Assembly (NCBI RefSeq): GCF_900129485.1
Contig: NZ_FQVW01000008.1
Coordinates: forward strand, 1 to 64,000
Origin: Ornithinibacillus halophilus
GTDB lineage: Bacteria > Bacillota > Bacilli > Bacillales > Amphibacillaceae
Reading direction: 5' to 3'
DNA length: 64,000 bases
A program made the position numbers and the translations under genes. The notes below the pieces were generated by a model that was given only the letters and a program-made list of their open reading frames with translations, was not told where the DNA came from and did no database searches. Positions 7,671 to 16,935 of the stretch are shown here, piece after piece. The first letter of the stretch is position 1. Each line of letters starts with the position of its first letter.

Positions 7671-9149
7671 TTATGCAACATCCTTTTGCTCTAATTCTCC
7701 AAATCCAGTACCACGCTCTCTCATGTAGCGTACAAAGTGTACAATAAATATTGTTGTAGCAATTACTAACAAGATTCCTGCAATACCACCAAATAATGCT
7801 GGCCCCATCCATTCAGGGAAGTGAGTTGCCCATCTTCTTGGTGTACTTAAAGCACCAGAAACTAGGAATTGAACACTTACTGCAATCATTGCTAGTGTGT
7901 ATGCGAAGAAAGCAAATTTATCCAAGCCATTTGTTTTTAAGTTACTGTCAACTTTTGCTAAGTAGTACATGAAAGAGAATAGCATAACTACTGCACCCAA
8001 TCCCATGTACATATGGAAGTGACCCGGAACCCATTTTGTATTATGCATTACATGGTTAACTACGATTGTGGCATCGATAATTGCTGGTACAACACCAACT
8101 GTCCAACCAAACATAGATAGGAATGCTAGTCCTGAAGCCATATCCCATTTAATACCAGATTTATACACAATCATCAATGCACCGTATGCAGTGATAACTA
8201 ATACTGGTAATCCGTTAGCGTAAGATAATGCTTGTCCCATGATTAACATCCATTTAGGCATTACAGAGTCCATTAACATATGATGAGTATAGATCAATAA
8301 AGTAAATGTAGTCGACATTGTCCAAGCAATTAAGAAAATACGATTGGATTTCCAAGGACGTCCTGTATACTTAGATAGCAATTCGTACACTACAATTACA
8401 CCCATATAAATAATAGAGTTAGCAAAAATATGACCAAATGCATACGTTAAATTTTTAGCTAGTAAAGGATCGAAAGTAAATGCAGGATTAATTACATTAA
8501 TGATATTCATGATTAATACGGTTGCACCTGCCGTTAAAGCAGTGACATTCACGATTGTTACCATTGTACTTGCTACTACTGTTGGTGATGGAGCGTCTTT
8601 TTCTGCTTTTTTACCAGAAATAACATCCCATCCTAATCCTTTTCCTAAACTACCAAACTTCTTAATAATAGCTCTACCTGTATCAATATATAGAAGTAAG
8701 AAACCTACACCAAGAATTAACATTCCGAATAAGTAAAGTAATGCACCTACAGTTCCCCAAGCATTAGCAGATAATGCTGGTAGTGGATATAGGAAAGTCC
8801 ATGCACTAGCATATTCAAAAGAAAATACGCCAACAATTACCATTAGTACTCCGATTAAAAATAATACCATATTAACTTTAAAGATTTTTTCAGATAGAGT
8901 AACGTGCTGACGTAGGAAATACCACATTACACCTGCAGCAGCAAATGCTGCTGCTCCTACCATTCCCGTACCGTGAATTGTTAAGAACTGATAAAAAGCC
9001 GCTGGTGATAAATCCAATACACCACCTTGAGCTAAAAGCATTAAGATTCCAAATACCATCATTAAAGCAATTACTACTCCACCGATTAATAGATAAGTAG
9101 AAATCATTCCATTTTTACTATTTAATTCATTTTTAACAAAAGAACTCAT
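7671..9149 (-). CDS. CuA-type nitric oxide reductase, catalytic subunit I (heme-copper superfamily)
   Basis: A 492-residue protein with about 12 to 14 membrane helices. His59 (IHGTGM) and His379 are the low-spin heme ligands, His377 (PGHFH) the high-spin heme ligand, and His240, His289 and His290 the CuB or FeB ligands. The residue four after the first metal histidine is Asn244 (HIFAN), where oxygen reductases carry the cross-linked tyrosine. Its loss, plus the nirK and nos neighbours, points to an NO reductase derived from B-family oxidases (CuANor or sNOR type) and not an oxidase. The ATG at 9149 follows GGAGGTG. It follows subunit II by 18 bp. Confidence 0.82.
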   Translation of the reverse strand: MSSFVKNELNSKNGMISTYLLIGGVVIALMMVFGILMLLAQGGVLDLSPAAFYQFLTIHGTGMVGAAAFAAAGVMWYFLRQHVTLSEKIFKVNMVLFLIGVLMVIVGVFSFEYASAWTFLYPLPALSANAWGTVGALLYLFGMLILGVGFLLLYIDTGRAIIKKFGSLGKGLGWDVISGKKAEKDAPSPTVVASTMVTIVNVTALTAGATVLIMNIINVINPAFTFDPLLAKNLTYAFGHIFANSIIYMGVIVVYELLSKYTGRPWKSNRIFLIAWTMSTTFTLLIYTHHMLMDSVMPKWMLIMGQALSYANGLPVLVITAYGALMIVYKSGIKWDMASGLAFLSMFGWTVGVVPAIIDATIVVNHVMHNTKWVPGHFHMYMGLGAVVMLFSFMYYLAKVDSNLKTNGLDKFAFFAYTLAMIAVSVQFLVSGALSTPRRWATHFPEWMGPALFGGIAGILLVIATTIFIVHFVRYMRERGTGFGELEQKDVA

Positions 9150-9167
9150 ATTCACACCTCCACTAAA

Positions 9168-9692
9168 TTATTCTGTGACCTCGATTGTTGCAATCATTAC
9201 ATGGTGAGCAAGACCACAGTATTCTAAACAAAGAATTTCATATGTACCAGGCTCATCAAATGTAATGTAAACAGTATTTGTATACCCTGGCATTGCCTGA
9301 GTTTGTGCAATTAGATTTCGATCTTCATCATAAATTCCAAATCCATGTGTTACATCTGCGCTTGTAACATCAAATTCAATTGGTTCGCCAACTTTAAATT
9401 CTTTTTCACTTATATGCCAACCAAATTGGAATGCCTCTACATCAACAATTGTTGGTTCTTGTTCATCCCCATATAAAGGTTGATTATATGGCAACTCACG
9501 TAATGTATAAATCGTAATAACTAAAAATGCGATAACTAATGTTGTACCATAGAAGGTACGAGCCTTATACCATTTTTTCTTAATTGGCTCATATTCTCTT
9601 TTTTCTTTTGACTTAATCGCCACAAATAAAAAGATTCCAGCGATTGCCGTCATGAAAATTAAACTAACTACCCATGCAACTGTTTGAATCAT
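9168..9692 (-). CDS. CuA-containing subunit II of the nitric oxide reductase
   Basis: A 174-residue protein with two N-terminal membrane helices (residues 5-27 and 48-66) and a cupredoxin domain facing outwards. The CuA ligands are His116, Cys155, Cys159, His163 and Met166 in the order H...CxxxCxxxHxxM. It should take electrons from cytochrome c (for example the c551 at 16356-16691) and pass them to the catalytic subunit. It is the first gene of the operon, with GAGGAG before the start and an FNR-type promoter. Confidence 0.85.
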   Translation of the reverse strand: MIQTVAWVVSLIFMTAIAGIFLFVAIKSKEKREYEPIKKKWYKARTFYGTTLVIAFLVITIYTLRELPYNQPLYGDEQEPTIVDVEAFQFGWHISEKEFKVGEPIEFDVTSADVTHGFGIYDEDRNLIAQTQAMPGYTNTVYITFDEPGTYEILCLEYCGLAHHVMIATIEVTE

Positions 9693-9748
9693 TTAAAAAC
9701 CTCCTCAGTTGATTATGAAATATATTTTAAATTGCTGAATCAACACCT

Positions 9749-9791
9749 ATATTAAGCAACTAAAGAGCATTTGAATGTGCAATAAGTCACA
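9749..9791 (-). promoter_or_regulatory. FNR-type promoter of the NO reductase operon
   Basis: The site at 9776-9791 reads TGTGCAATAAGTCACA on the plus strand, one mismatch from TGTGA-N6-TCACA. TAATAT at 9754-9749 is a good -10 box and predicts a start near 9742, placing the palindrome centre at -41.5. The start codon is 50 bp further on. Confidence 0.72.
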
Positions 9792-9892
9792 CCGAACATT
9801 AATACTAATTAACACCGTTGCAACAGTTTTTACCTTCATAAAGGAGTAAAATTGAAACAATTGTAATCATAGGAGTTTTAACTTTTATTCCA

Positions 9893-9928
9893 TAAAAAAA
9901 GAGGCTATTCATTATAGAATAACCTCTA
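9893..9928 (-). terminator. Terminator after minJ
   Basis: The inverted repeat AGAGGTTATTC...GAATAGCCTCT is followed on the minus strand by seven T. It lies 8 bp past the minJ stop and separates minJ from the denitrification genes. Confidence 0.85.
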
Positions 9929-9936
9929 TGTTTACA

Positions 9937-11106
9937 TTAGTTTTCACGATGTGGTGTTGATGGGAATAGTATGCCTAATTCATGATGATCTCCTTCATAA
10001 ATTGCACTTTGTACAAATCGAATTTCACCATTTATATCCAACAGTTCGATCTTAAAAAATGCTCCAGTATCTTGTAAGGCCTCATAAAATTCCTGTTCAT
10101 TAGAAATTCGAGTACCATTTACTTTTGTGATCGTTTCTCCAACTTGGATATCCAAACGATCAGCAGGTGAACCTGGTATAATACTTAATACTTTTAGTCC
10201 TTGATTGGATTGATAAAAAATTGGTGTTTTCGAATTATCTTCTAAGCGATGTCTATAATTGATATATTCTCTACCCAAGATTGCTATTACAATTGCAACT
10301 AACGACAACCATTCGATCATAATACTGCTTATTGCAATTAAAAGAACAAGTATTGCTAACCAAAATAGAGATTTAGACAACCTTACTGCCGCCTCGATAG
10401 AGAGCATACCTTTTACTTGATGTTTATAGCCTATAACAAAAGGAAACAGAATAAGCCCATAGTTTTCTCCACCAATTGTTAAATACGGCCAATAAGGCTC
10501 TATTGCTGGAATTAAACCAGTTGGGATTAACGTAAAAAATGGAATAATAGCTGCTTTCTTTATAGTATGTTGTCCAATCCAACTCCCGCGAGTTCCTAAT
10601 GTTAATGAGGGAAAGGTTTCATTCCGTTCTGTTTTAGACAATAAATGCGACTCAACTAAAAGAAATATGGCTAATAAAATTACTAACCCTGTAAAATTAA
10701 TTTCTTCAAATAAAGTCCAGCTACCGATTGAATCAAAAAATAATGGGAATACGAGTAACAAAATATAAGACAAACCGATTGTATAACTTGCCGATAATAA
10801 TGATAATTGCAAAGTCACACTTAGAATTATCGTCACAAAACTAAGGATGAGCAATGTTTCTATTGAAAATACCAGTCCTAACATAATGGATATAATAGAA
10901 ATAAAGATTCCTAATAATAAAGTGAGTACCCAAGTATCTCTCCATTCCGAAAAAATATCAAAAACTTTTATACCGAATTGCTTTCTTTCTTGTTTCACAC
11001 GTTTATAACCCGTGAAAAATAAGAGAAGAATAAACCAATATAATAATGGATTAAGAAAGAGTCTTCCTATTCCTTTTGCTATTTCTAACAACCATTCTTC
11101 TACCAT
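9937..11106 (-). CDS. minJ: MinJ-like PDZ membrane protein, cell division topology
   Basis: A 389-residue protein with about eight membrane segments followed by a cytoplasmic C-terminal PDZ domain (residues about 295-375, with SPADRLDIQVGE). In B. subtilis MinJ bridges DivIVA and MinD at poles and septa, and its gene sits next to ctpB as here. I chose the ATG at 11106 because GGGGTGAT precedes it; the longer frame adds 17 unsupported residues. Confidence 0.85.
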   Translation of the reverse strand: MVEEWLLEIAKGIGRLFLNPLLYWFILLLFFTGYKRVKQERKQFGIKVFDIFSEWRDTWVLTLLLGIFISIISIMLGLVFSIETLLILSFVTIILSVTLQLSLLSASYTIGLSYILLLVFPLFFDSIGSWTLFEEINFTGLVILLAIFLLVESHLLSKTERNETFPSLTLGTRGSWIGQHTIKKAAIIPFFTLIPTGLIPAIEPYWPYLTIGGENYGLILFPFVIGYKHQVKGMLSIEAAVRLSKSLFWLAILVLLIAISSIMIEWLSLVAIVIAILGREYINYRHRLEDNSKTPIFYQSNQGLKVLSIIPGSPADRLDIQVGETITKVNGTRISNEQEFYEALQDTGAFFKIELLDINGEIRFVQSAIYEGDHHELGILFPSTPHREN

Positions 11107-11273
11107 CTCATGATCACCCCACAATGATGTACCAAATTCACTATATCTATTATACATTCGATATTACTACAGCCTATTCCTTCTTTTTACATAATTAAAT
11201 CCCTATAATTGTAAGATTAGTGTATTTCTCTATCAATATGGAATATATTTAGGATAACATTCGCAAAAAGAAG

Positions 11274-11313
11274 AGCTATCCCACGTAGAGATTGTAATCT
11301 CTATGGGATAGCT
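11274..11313 (-). terminator. Terminator after ctpB
   Basis: A long inverted repeat (AGCTATCCCA...TGGGATAGCT, inner arms AGAGATT/AATCTCT) begins 8 bp after the ctpB stop. It is T-rich on both sides and could act in both directions. Confidence 0.75.
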
Positions 11314-11320
11314 TTTTAAT

Positions 11321-12811
11321 CTATTCATATAAAACTTCAAGCGCTCTTTCTAATTGTTGGTCATCTTCACCACTTCGAATTCGTTCGATTAACGTTGCCT
11401 CGATTAATCCTACCGTTTGTTTATCAATTTCACCTGTTACAGAGATATCATGGTCCTGTTGAAATGCTTTGACAGCATCCATGGTTTCTTGATTAAAGTA
11501 ACCATCTAAACGACCAGGGTTATAACCTATACCATCTAACATCTTTTGGATATTGGCAATCTTAGAATCTGATTGATCTAAAGTTAATGTTTCATCTTCT
11601 AAATTAATTGGATTAGTATAAAAATATTCAGGTTGATCCACTTCTACTGTAGGTTCTACTCCTGTTTCATGTATCCAATTACCTTCAGGTGAAAGCCATT
11701 TATAGTAAGTCAATTTAATAGAACTTCCATCACCTAGTGGTACGGCTTGTTGGACAGTTCCTTTCCCAAAGGTCGTCATCCCCACAACATCATACCCAAT
11801 TTCTTTCATTGCTACAGCTAGTATTTCTGAAGCAGATGCACTACCTTCATTGATAAGAACCGTAATTGGATAGTCTTTCTTTTCCTCTAATTTAGAAAAA
11901 TATGGGGATCTATTCCCATTTGGGTCTTCAATTTGTACATAAGGCACATCACTAGGGACAAAATTCATTAAAATTTCTTCTACTGCACTTAGCAATCCTC
12001 CTGGGTTACCTCGCACATCGATGACTAATCCGTCCATCCCTTCGCTTTCCAAACGTTCCAACTCTGTATTAAAGTCTGTTGATGTTGTTTCTGAGAAATT
12101 AGTAATCTCAATGATTCCTGTATTCTTACCATTTTCACTCTTCATTTCAGCATAAATCGTTTCTAAAGGAATCGTATCACGAACAATTGTTACTTCAAAT
12201 GGCTCAGATGAACCCGGACGTAAAATAGTTAGCACCACTTCCGAACCTTTTTCACCTCGTATTTTTGCCACAGCTTCGTTTAAATCTAGACCTTCAAGTG
12301 ACTCACCATCTACTTCAAGGACTTGATCATTCGGTCTTAACCCTTCCTTTTCAGCAGGGGAATCTTTTATGGGAGCTACAATGGTAACAGCACCATTCAT
12401 CATGCTGACCTCTGCTCCGATTCCTTCAAAAGATGATTCAATTTGTTCATTAAATTGTTCCATCACCTCTACGTCCATATAACTACTATAAGGATCACCT
12501 AATGTCGTTAGCATCCCTTGGATAGCACCTTCGATTAATTGTTGGTCTTCTACATCTTCTAAGTAATTTTGCTTAATTAAATGAAATGCTTGAACAACTT
12601 TAGTCATATAATCTGGAATTTCGTCAACTTGTTCATTTTCAGTTACATCTTCTGTATGGTTCTCATCTTGATTGGCAATTTCTTCAGTATTTTCATTCGA
12701 ATTTTCTTGTTCTTCGGAATCTCCTAATTGGACTCCTGCATATGCACCAACAAAGCCAAGTACAAGGGCTCCAATTAGAATCAAAACGATTTGTGGCATT
12801 TTTAACTTCAT
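11321..12811 (-). CDS. ctpB: S41 carboxy-terminal processing protease CtpB
   Basis: A 496-residue exported serine protease. It has an N-terminal membrane anchor (residues 7-27), an acidic linker, a PDZ domain (about 120-200), the S41 catalytic domain with Ser in GSASASEIL and Lys in FGKGTVQ, and a C-terminal peptidoglycan-binding domain (about 420-480). In B. subtilis CtpB cleaves SpoIVFA during sporulation to release sigma-K processing. It lies between minJ and the M23 peptidase. GAGGTG precedes the ATG. Confidence 0.9.
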   Translation of the reverse strand: MKLKMPQIVLILIGALVLGFVGAYAGVQLGDSEEQENSNENTEEIANQDENHTEDVTENEQVDEIPDYMTKVVQAFHLIKQNYLEDVEDQQLIEGAIQGMLTTLGDPYSSYMDVEVMEQFNEQIESSFEGIGAEVSMMNGAVTIVAPIKDSPAEKEGLRPNDQVLEVDGESLEGLDLNEAVAKIRGEKGSEVVLTILRPGSSEPFEVTIVRDTIPLETIYAEMKSENGKNTGIIEITNFSETTSTDFNTELERLESEGMDGLVIDVRGNPGGLLSAVEEILMNFVPSDVPYVQIEDPNGNRSPYFSKLEEKKDYPITVLINEGSASASEILAVAMKEIGYDVVGMTTFGKGTVQQAVPLGDGSSIKLTYYKWLSPEGNWIHETGVEPTVEVDQPEYFYTNPINLEDETLTLDQSDSKIANIQKMLDGIGYNPGRLDGYFNQETMDAVKAFQQDHDISVTGEIDKQTVGLIEATLIERIRSGEDDQQLERALEVLYE

Positions 12812-12932
12812 TTTTTCACCTCAAAGACTATGATTAATACATTTTATGTTATATAAAAAAGCATACCACTATATTACGAACTTGACTAAGAATTTCTCTT
12901 AATTATTTTTACTTATCTGTTGCATATAGTAG

Positions 12933-12972
12933 AAAAAGGTATCAAGCTCTCTTAGAGATGATACCTTTTTTA
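12933..12972 (-). terminator. Terminator after the M23 peptidase
   Basis: The inverted repeat AAAAAGGTATCA...TGATACCTTTTT lies just after the stop codon, with T runs on both strands. Confidence 0.85.
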
Positions 12973-12977
12973 ATCAA

Positions 12978-14348
12978 TTATTTTAAATATGGTTTTGGAT
13001 CGACTGGGTTATCATAGCCACCTGGATGCACTTCGAAATGCAGATGTGGACCAGTTGAATCACCAGTATTACCTGTTTTTCCAATTACTTGGCCTTCCGT
13101 TACTTCTTGACCAACATAAACTTCAATACTACTTAAGTGAGCCATCAAAGTCGTATAACTTTGCCCATTAATATAATGAGAGATCATAATTGTATTACCA
13201 AAACCACCTGCCCACCTTGCAGTGCTAACAACCCCGTCTGCAGGTGCCCTTAAAACAGTCCCTGTAGCAACAGCATAATCTATTCCATCATGGTTCCGAT
13301 ACATGTGGAAGATTGGGTGCCATCTCATACCAAATGGGGAAGATTCTCGGCCAACTACAGGAGATGAGAAGATTCCATTAGGATTACTAGAGTTATTTTC
13401 AGGCTTCTTATTTAGCTGTTCTAACTCTTTCTTCTTTCTCTCTGCCATAGCAATTGCTTTCTGTTTCGCTTCCACTTCAGCAGCAATAATCTTTCTTTCT
13501 TCTTCTATATCTAACTGTATTTCATCTAAAATCTCATGCTCTCTTTGCAACTTAGTCATCAAAGATTGTTTATCTTGTTTTTGACTATCTAATTGACCTT
13601 GTAGTGCAACAAGTTCAGTTTTTTGTCCCTCTAGTTCTACTTTTTTTTCTTCTACTGTCTTTTTATTTCCTTCAACTTCTGATTTATTTTCTTCGACTAC
13701 CGATTTATTTTCTTCAACCTGTGTCTTTTTATTTTGTATAACTTCCTTATCTTTTGCTAGTGATTCCATAATAGCTTCATCTTGTTTCATTACAACACTA
13801 AGAGCAGCTGCTCGACTGATGAAATCTGAGAAACTAGTAGACCCAAGTAGAACTTCTAAATATTTTAAATCGCCACCATTTTTTTGGATATTACGTAGAC
13901 GATCCTTTAACATTTCTTCACGTTTACTTATTTTATTCTCTAATTCTTTTATTTCTTTTTTTAAATTTTTTATTTCTTCTCTTAAATTCTCTATTTCTAC
14001 TTTTAATTCTTCTATTCTGTCATTCAGTTTGGTTATTTCTTGATTCGTTGATGTTATTTCATTTTCTTTTGATTTGATAGCAGCTTCTGTATCACTTAAT
14101 TTATTCTCTAAGGAAGCAATCTCATTCGTAAGTTTTTCTTGTTCACTGAGATTTTCGTTCAATTTTTTTTCATTCTCAGACTTTTGCCCATCTAATTCAT
14201 TCTTCTTATTCTCTAAATCTTGTTCTTGTTTTTCTAAATCTTTAATTTCTTTGTCCAAATCACTAACTGATTCAGCGGAAACAGACATCCAATTAACGGA
14301 AGTAAAAACAAGTAAGATTATTAGTGCGTATACCAAGTACTTTTTCAT
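12978..14348 (-). CDS. EnvC/PcsB-like M23 peptidase with coiled coil, FtsEX partner
   Basis: A 456-residue exported protein. A signal peptide is followed by a long coiled coil rich in Lys, Glu and Asn (about 28-300), with tandem VEENKSxVE repeats near 210-235, and an M23 LytM domain at the C-terminus. Zinc ligands are in NHDGIDYA and HLHFE, so it should be an active endopeptidase. The gene follows ftsX directly, and homologues of this design are activated by FtsEX to cut septal or lateral peptidoglycan. It has no single accepted Bacillus name. Confidence 0.88.
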   Translation of the reverse strand: MKKYLVYALIILLVFTSVNWMSVSAESVSDLDKEIKDLEKQEQDLENKKNELDGQKSENEKKLNENLSEQEKLTNEIASLENKLSDTEAAIKSKENEITSTNQEITKLNDRIEELKVEIENLREEIKNLKKEIKELENKISKREEMLKDRLRNIQKNGGDLKYLEVLLGSTSFSDFISRAAALSVVMKQDEAIMESLAKDKEVIQNKKTQVEENKSVVEENKSEVEGNKKTVEEKKVELEGQKTELVALQGQLDSQKQDKQSLMTKLQREHEILDEIQLDIEEERKIIAAEVEAKQKAIAMAERKKKELEQLNKKPENNSSNPNGIFSSPVVGRESSPFGMRWHPIFHMYRNHDGIDYAVATGTVLRAPADGVVSTARWAGGFGNTIMISHYINGQSYTTLMAHLSSIEVYVGQEVTEGQVIGKTGNTGDSTGPHLHFEVHPGGYDNPVDPKPYLK

Positions 14349-14476
14349 CTCATCCCACCTCTCCTTTTACTAGAATATATAGCTCGTCCAACTAGTGCGA
14401 CGTAAGCCTCCGAACCTCACAAACTAACAATCTATTAAAAGAAAATACACATGATGTTTGTTTATTATGTATCAAA

Positions 14477-14503
14477 AGGTAGGAAAGGATTGCTTTCCTA
14501 CCT
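14477..14503 (-). terminator. Hairpin after ftsX
   Basis: AGGTAGGAAAG...CTTTCCTACCT with a 5-base loop, followed on the minus strand by TTTTGATA. It separates ftsEX from the M23 peptidase gene, perhaps incompletely. Confidence 0.75.
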
Positions 14504-14509
14504 GTTTGT

Positions 14510-15394
14510 TTAAACTTTTAGGAATTTACGGACACTCATTACTGTTCCCCATATTCCAATAAGTGCTCCTGTTGCTAATAAAATTGCAGACAGTTGCCAT
14601 GCAAACGGATTGTATGGTAATAACTCAACAAATCCAATTGTATTAATTTGTTGGATGTTGTTTTCAAAGAATTTGTATCCAACCAAAATACCTACAATCG
14701 GAATGATTGAACCTAAAATTCCTAACAACATTCCTTCAATGAAAAATGGCCAACGGATAAATCCATTTGTTGCACCAACTAATTTCATAATCCCAATTTC
14801 TTTACTTCTTGCCATGATGGTCAATTTAATCGTATTGGAAATTAAGAAGATTGCTGTTAATACTAGACCCAGAATTAGTACTATTCCAATGTTTCTAGCG
14901 TAATTGTTAAATTTGAAAAGGTTTTGTACGACCTCTTCTCCATAAGTCACTTCATCTACATTAGACAAACTTGCTACTTTTTGTGCTATAGACGAAGTAT
15001 TTTGAGGATCTGTTGCTTTAATGATATAAGCATGGTTTAGTGGGTTTTCTTGTTCGAATAACCGCCAACTATCGCCCAGGCCTTCAATAAGATTATCTAA
15101 TTCTTCATCTTTAGATGAGAAAACTACTGAATCCACTTCTGCAATTTGTTCGATTTCATCACCAAGTACTTTAATTTGGCTATCGTCAGCCGTCGTATCA
15201 ATTAACGCTTTAACGACGACATCATCTTCAATCTTTTCTGCCATATGATTTAAGTTAAGCATTAGTGCAAGGAAAGACCCTACCAATACCAGTGTCATAG
15301 TCACGGCCCCAACAGATGCTACCGTCATCCAACCATTACGAAAAATATTTTTAATACCTTCTCTTAGATGTCTTTTCAATGTTCTAAATTTCAT
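14510..15394 (-). CDS. ftsX: Cell division ABC permease FtsX
   Basis: A 294-residue FtsX with one N-terminal membrane segment, a large extracytoplasmic loop (about 50-150), and three C-terminal segments. It relays ATP hydrolysis by FtsE to an external murein hydrolase. The ATG at 15394 follows GAGGTGATT and overlaps the end of ftsE by 11 bp; the longer frame reads back into ftsE and is not credible. Confidence 0.93.
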   Translation of the reverse strand: MKFRTLKRHLREGIKNIFRNGWMTVASVGAVTMTLVLVGSFLALMLNLNHMAEKIEDDVVVKALIDTTADDSQIKVLGDEIEQIAEVDSVVFSSKDEELDNLIEGLGDSWRLFEQENPLNHAYIIKATDPQNTSSIAQKVASLSNVDEVTYGEEVVQNLFKFNNYARNIGIVLILGLVLTAIFLISNTIKLTIMARSKEIGIMKLVGATNGFIRWPFFIEGMLLGILGSIIPIVGILVGYKFFENNIQQINTIGFVELLPYNPFAWQLSAILLATGALIGIWGTVMSVRKFLKV

Positions 15395-16070
15395 AACCGT
15401 AATCACCTCGATGCTGGTCTCGTACAATTCTACCGTCTTCGATGGCAATAACACGTCGTTTAATTGTGTTTACAATTTCTTTACTGTGCGTCGCCATAAC
15501 AATAGTTGTTCCTCTGGCATTGATTTCTTCAAAAACTTTCATGATTTCCCATGACGTATCTGGATCAAGGTTACCTGTAGGCTCGTCCGCAATAACAAGC
15601 TTCGGGTGATTGACTATTGCTCGAGCGATAGAAACACGTTGCTGTTCCCCACCTGATAATTCACTAGGGATAAATCTTGCTTTATTTTTTAAGCCCACCA
15701 ATTCAAGTACATCCATTACACGTTTTCTTATATTACGTGGTGACTCGTTGATTACTTCTAAGGCAAAAGCAATATTTTCATAAACAGTTAATCTGGATAA
15801 TAGTTTGAAATCCTGGAAGATTACTCCGATTTGTCTTCGAAGTAGAGGTACTTCCTTTTCTTTTAGGTCGGTTAAGTCTTTATTGTTGATTATTAGTTTT
15901 CCTTTAGATGGTTTTACTTCGCGGTACATTAATTTAATAAATGTTGATTTACCAGCCCCACTTGGGCCAACTACGTATACAAACTCACCTTGGTCAATTT
16001 CCACATTTATCCCATTAAGGGCAGTTACCCCATTATCATATGTTTTATATATGTCTTTCATTAATATCAT
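15384..16070 (-). CDS. ftsE: Cell division ATP-binding protein FtsE
   Basis: A 228-residue ABC ATPase with Walker A GPSGAGKST, signature LSGGEQQR and Walker B LVIADEPTGNLD, typical of FtsE in length and sequence. It forms the FtsEX complex with the overlapping downstream gene. In B. subtilis FtsEX controls CwlO; here the hydrolase gene encoded next to it is the likelier partner. Confidence 0.95.
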   Translation of the reverse strand: MILMKDIYKTYDNGVTALNGINVEIDQGEFVYVVGPSGAGKSTFIKLMYREVKPSKGKLIINNKDLTDLKEKEVPLLRRQIGVIFQDFKLLSRLTVYENIAFALEVINESPRNIRKRVMDVLELVGLKNKARFIPSELSGGEQQRVSIARAIVNHPKLVIADEPTGNLDPDTSWEIMKVFEEINARGTTIVMATHSKEIVNTIKRRVIAIEDGRIVRDQHRGDYGYEI

Positions 16071-16237
16071 GGTTTAGCTCACCTTTATCATGTTTTGTAG
16101 TTCTTATCACGCTTTATTCGAGTGTATAATCTTAATTCTATTACATTATAACATTTTTCAACAGGTTTTTTAGACATAAAAATATTACATTTATATTTCA
16201 TGTAAATGCATATTAATAATATAGGAGAGATAACAGT

Positions 16238-16318
16238 ATGGAAGTAGCTTTTAAGGTGTGGTTGAGTTATATAAGAGGAATCGTGCTTTTACTATATATA
16301 CAAACAAAAAAAGTTTGA
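16238..16318 (+). CDS. Possible 26-residue hydrophobic peptide
   Basis: An open frame of 26 codons (starting MEVAFKVW) with a good ribosome binding site, AGGAGAGAT, 7 bp before the ATG. The middle is hydrophobic (IRGIVLLLYI) with a basic end, so it could be a membrane peptide. Its last codons lie in the terminator hairpin shared with cccB. I know no homologue. Confidence 0.35.
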   Translation: MEVAFKVWLSYIRGIVLLLYIQTKKV

Positions 16319-16342
16319 TCCATATTTGAATCAAACTTTTTT
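16303..16342 (-). terminator. Bidirectional terminator between cccB and ftsE
   Basis: AAAAAAGTTTGATC...GAATCAAACTTTTTT is a strong inverted repeat with T runs on both strands, 14 bp after the cccB stop. Confidence 0.85.
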
Positions 16343-16355
16343 AGTACAAATTTAA

Positions 16356-16691
16356 TTATTGTTTTTCTGCTAACCAATCTGCAAGTGTTTGTGCATCATC
16401 ATCAGACACTTGTTTTTGTGCAGGCATTCCACCGATACCGTTGTGAATGATGTCAACGATTTCATCAGCAGAATATTTTGATCCGATTGCATCTAGTGCA
16501 GGACCACCACCACCAGCAAGGTCAGCGCCATGGCATGCTGCACAGTTGTCTTCATAAATTTCTTCTCCAGCAGATGCAGTTTCGCCACCGCCATCATTGT
16601 TACCTGAATTGTTAGCGTCATCGTCCCCACCGCCACAAGCACCTAGCACAAGGGCAGATCCAAATAATACTGCGAATAACCATTTTTTCAT
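16356..16691 (-). CDS. cccB: Cytochrome c551, lipoprotein
   Basis: A 111-residue protein with a lipoprotein signal (VLGAC), a low-complexity Gly/Asp/Asn linker and a small cytochrome c domain. The heme motif is CAACH and the axial Met is in GGMPAQ. It carries electrons on the outer membrane face. It is a plausible donor for the CuA reductase and NirK encoded nearby, although its location beside prfB is the same as in B. subtilis. The ATG at 16691 follows GGGGG. Confidence 0.9.
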   Translation of the reverse strand: MKKWLFAVLFGSALVLGACGGGDDDANNSGNNDGGGETASAGEEIYEDNCAACHGADLAGGGGPALDAIGSKYSADEIVDIIHNGIGGMPAQKQVSDDDAQTLADWLAEKQ

Positions 16692-16935
16692 GTTATATCC
16701 CCCTAACATTTATTTTGTGTATAAAGGTTATCATGGTTATTATACCCCAAATACAAAATAATAAAAGTAAGGGAAAAATTAATAACAGGCAAATTATGGC
16801 TATAAACATTGACACACCAACGGTTTTAGCAGATTGTGGCAATTTCATGACTTTCTTTTACACTATAAACACTGTGCAAATGTTGTTATATCAATGGTTT
16901 ACGGCCGTTCAGCAGTTAAGGGATATTACCAAATT

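Noticed and set aside
7671-9692. Cytochrome c oxidase (oxygen reductase)
   Set aside because: Asn replaces the essential cross-linked tyrosine and the neighbours are denitrification genes, so NO reductase is the better call.
13303-14373. Ser/Phe-rich plus-strand frames opposite the M23 peptidase
   Set aside because: They are the complement of a Lys/Glu-rich coiled coil; long open antisense frames are expected there.
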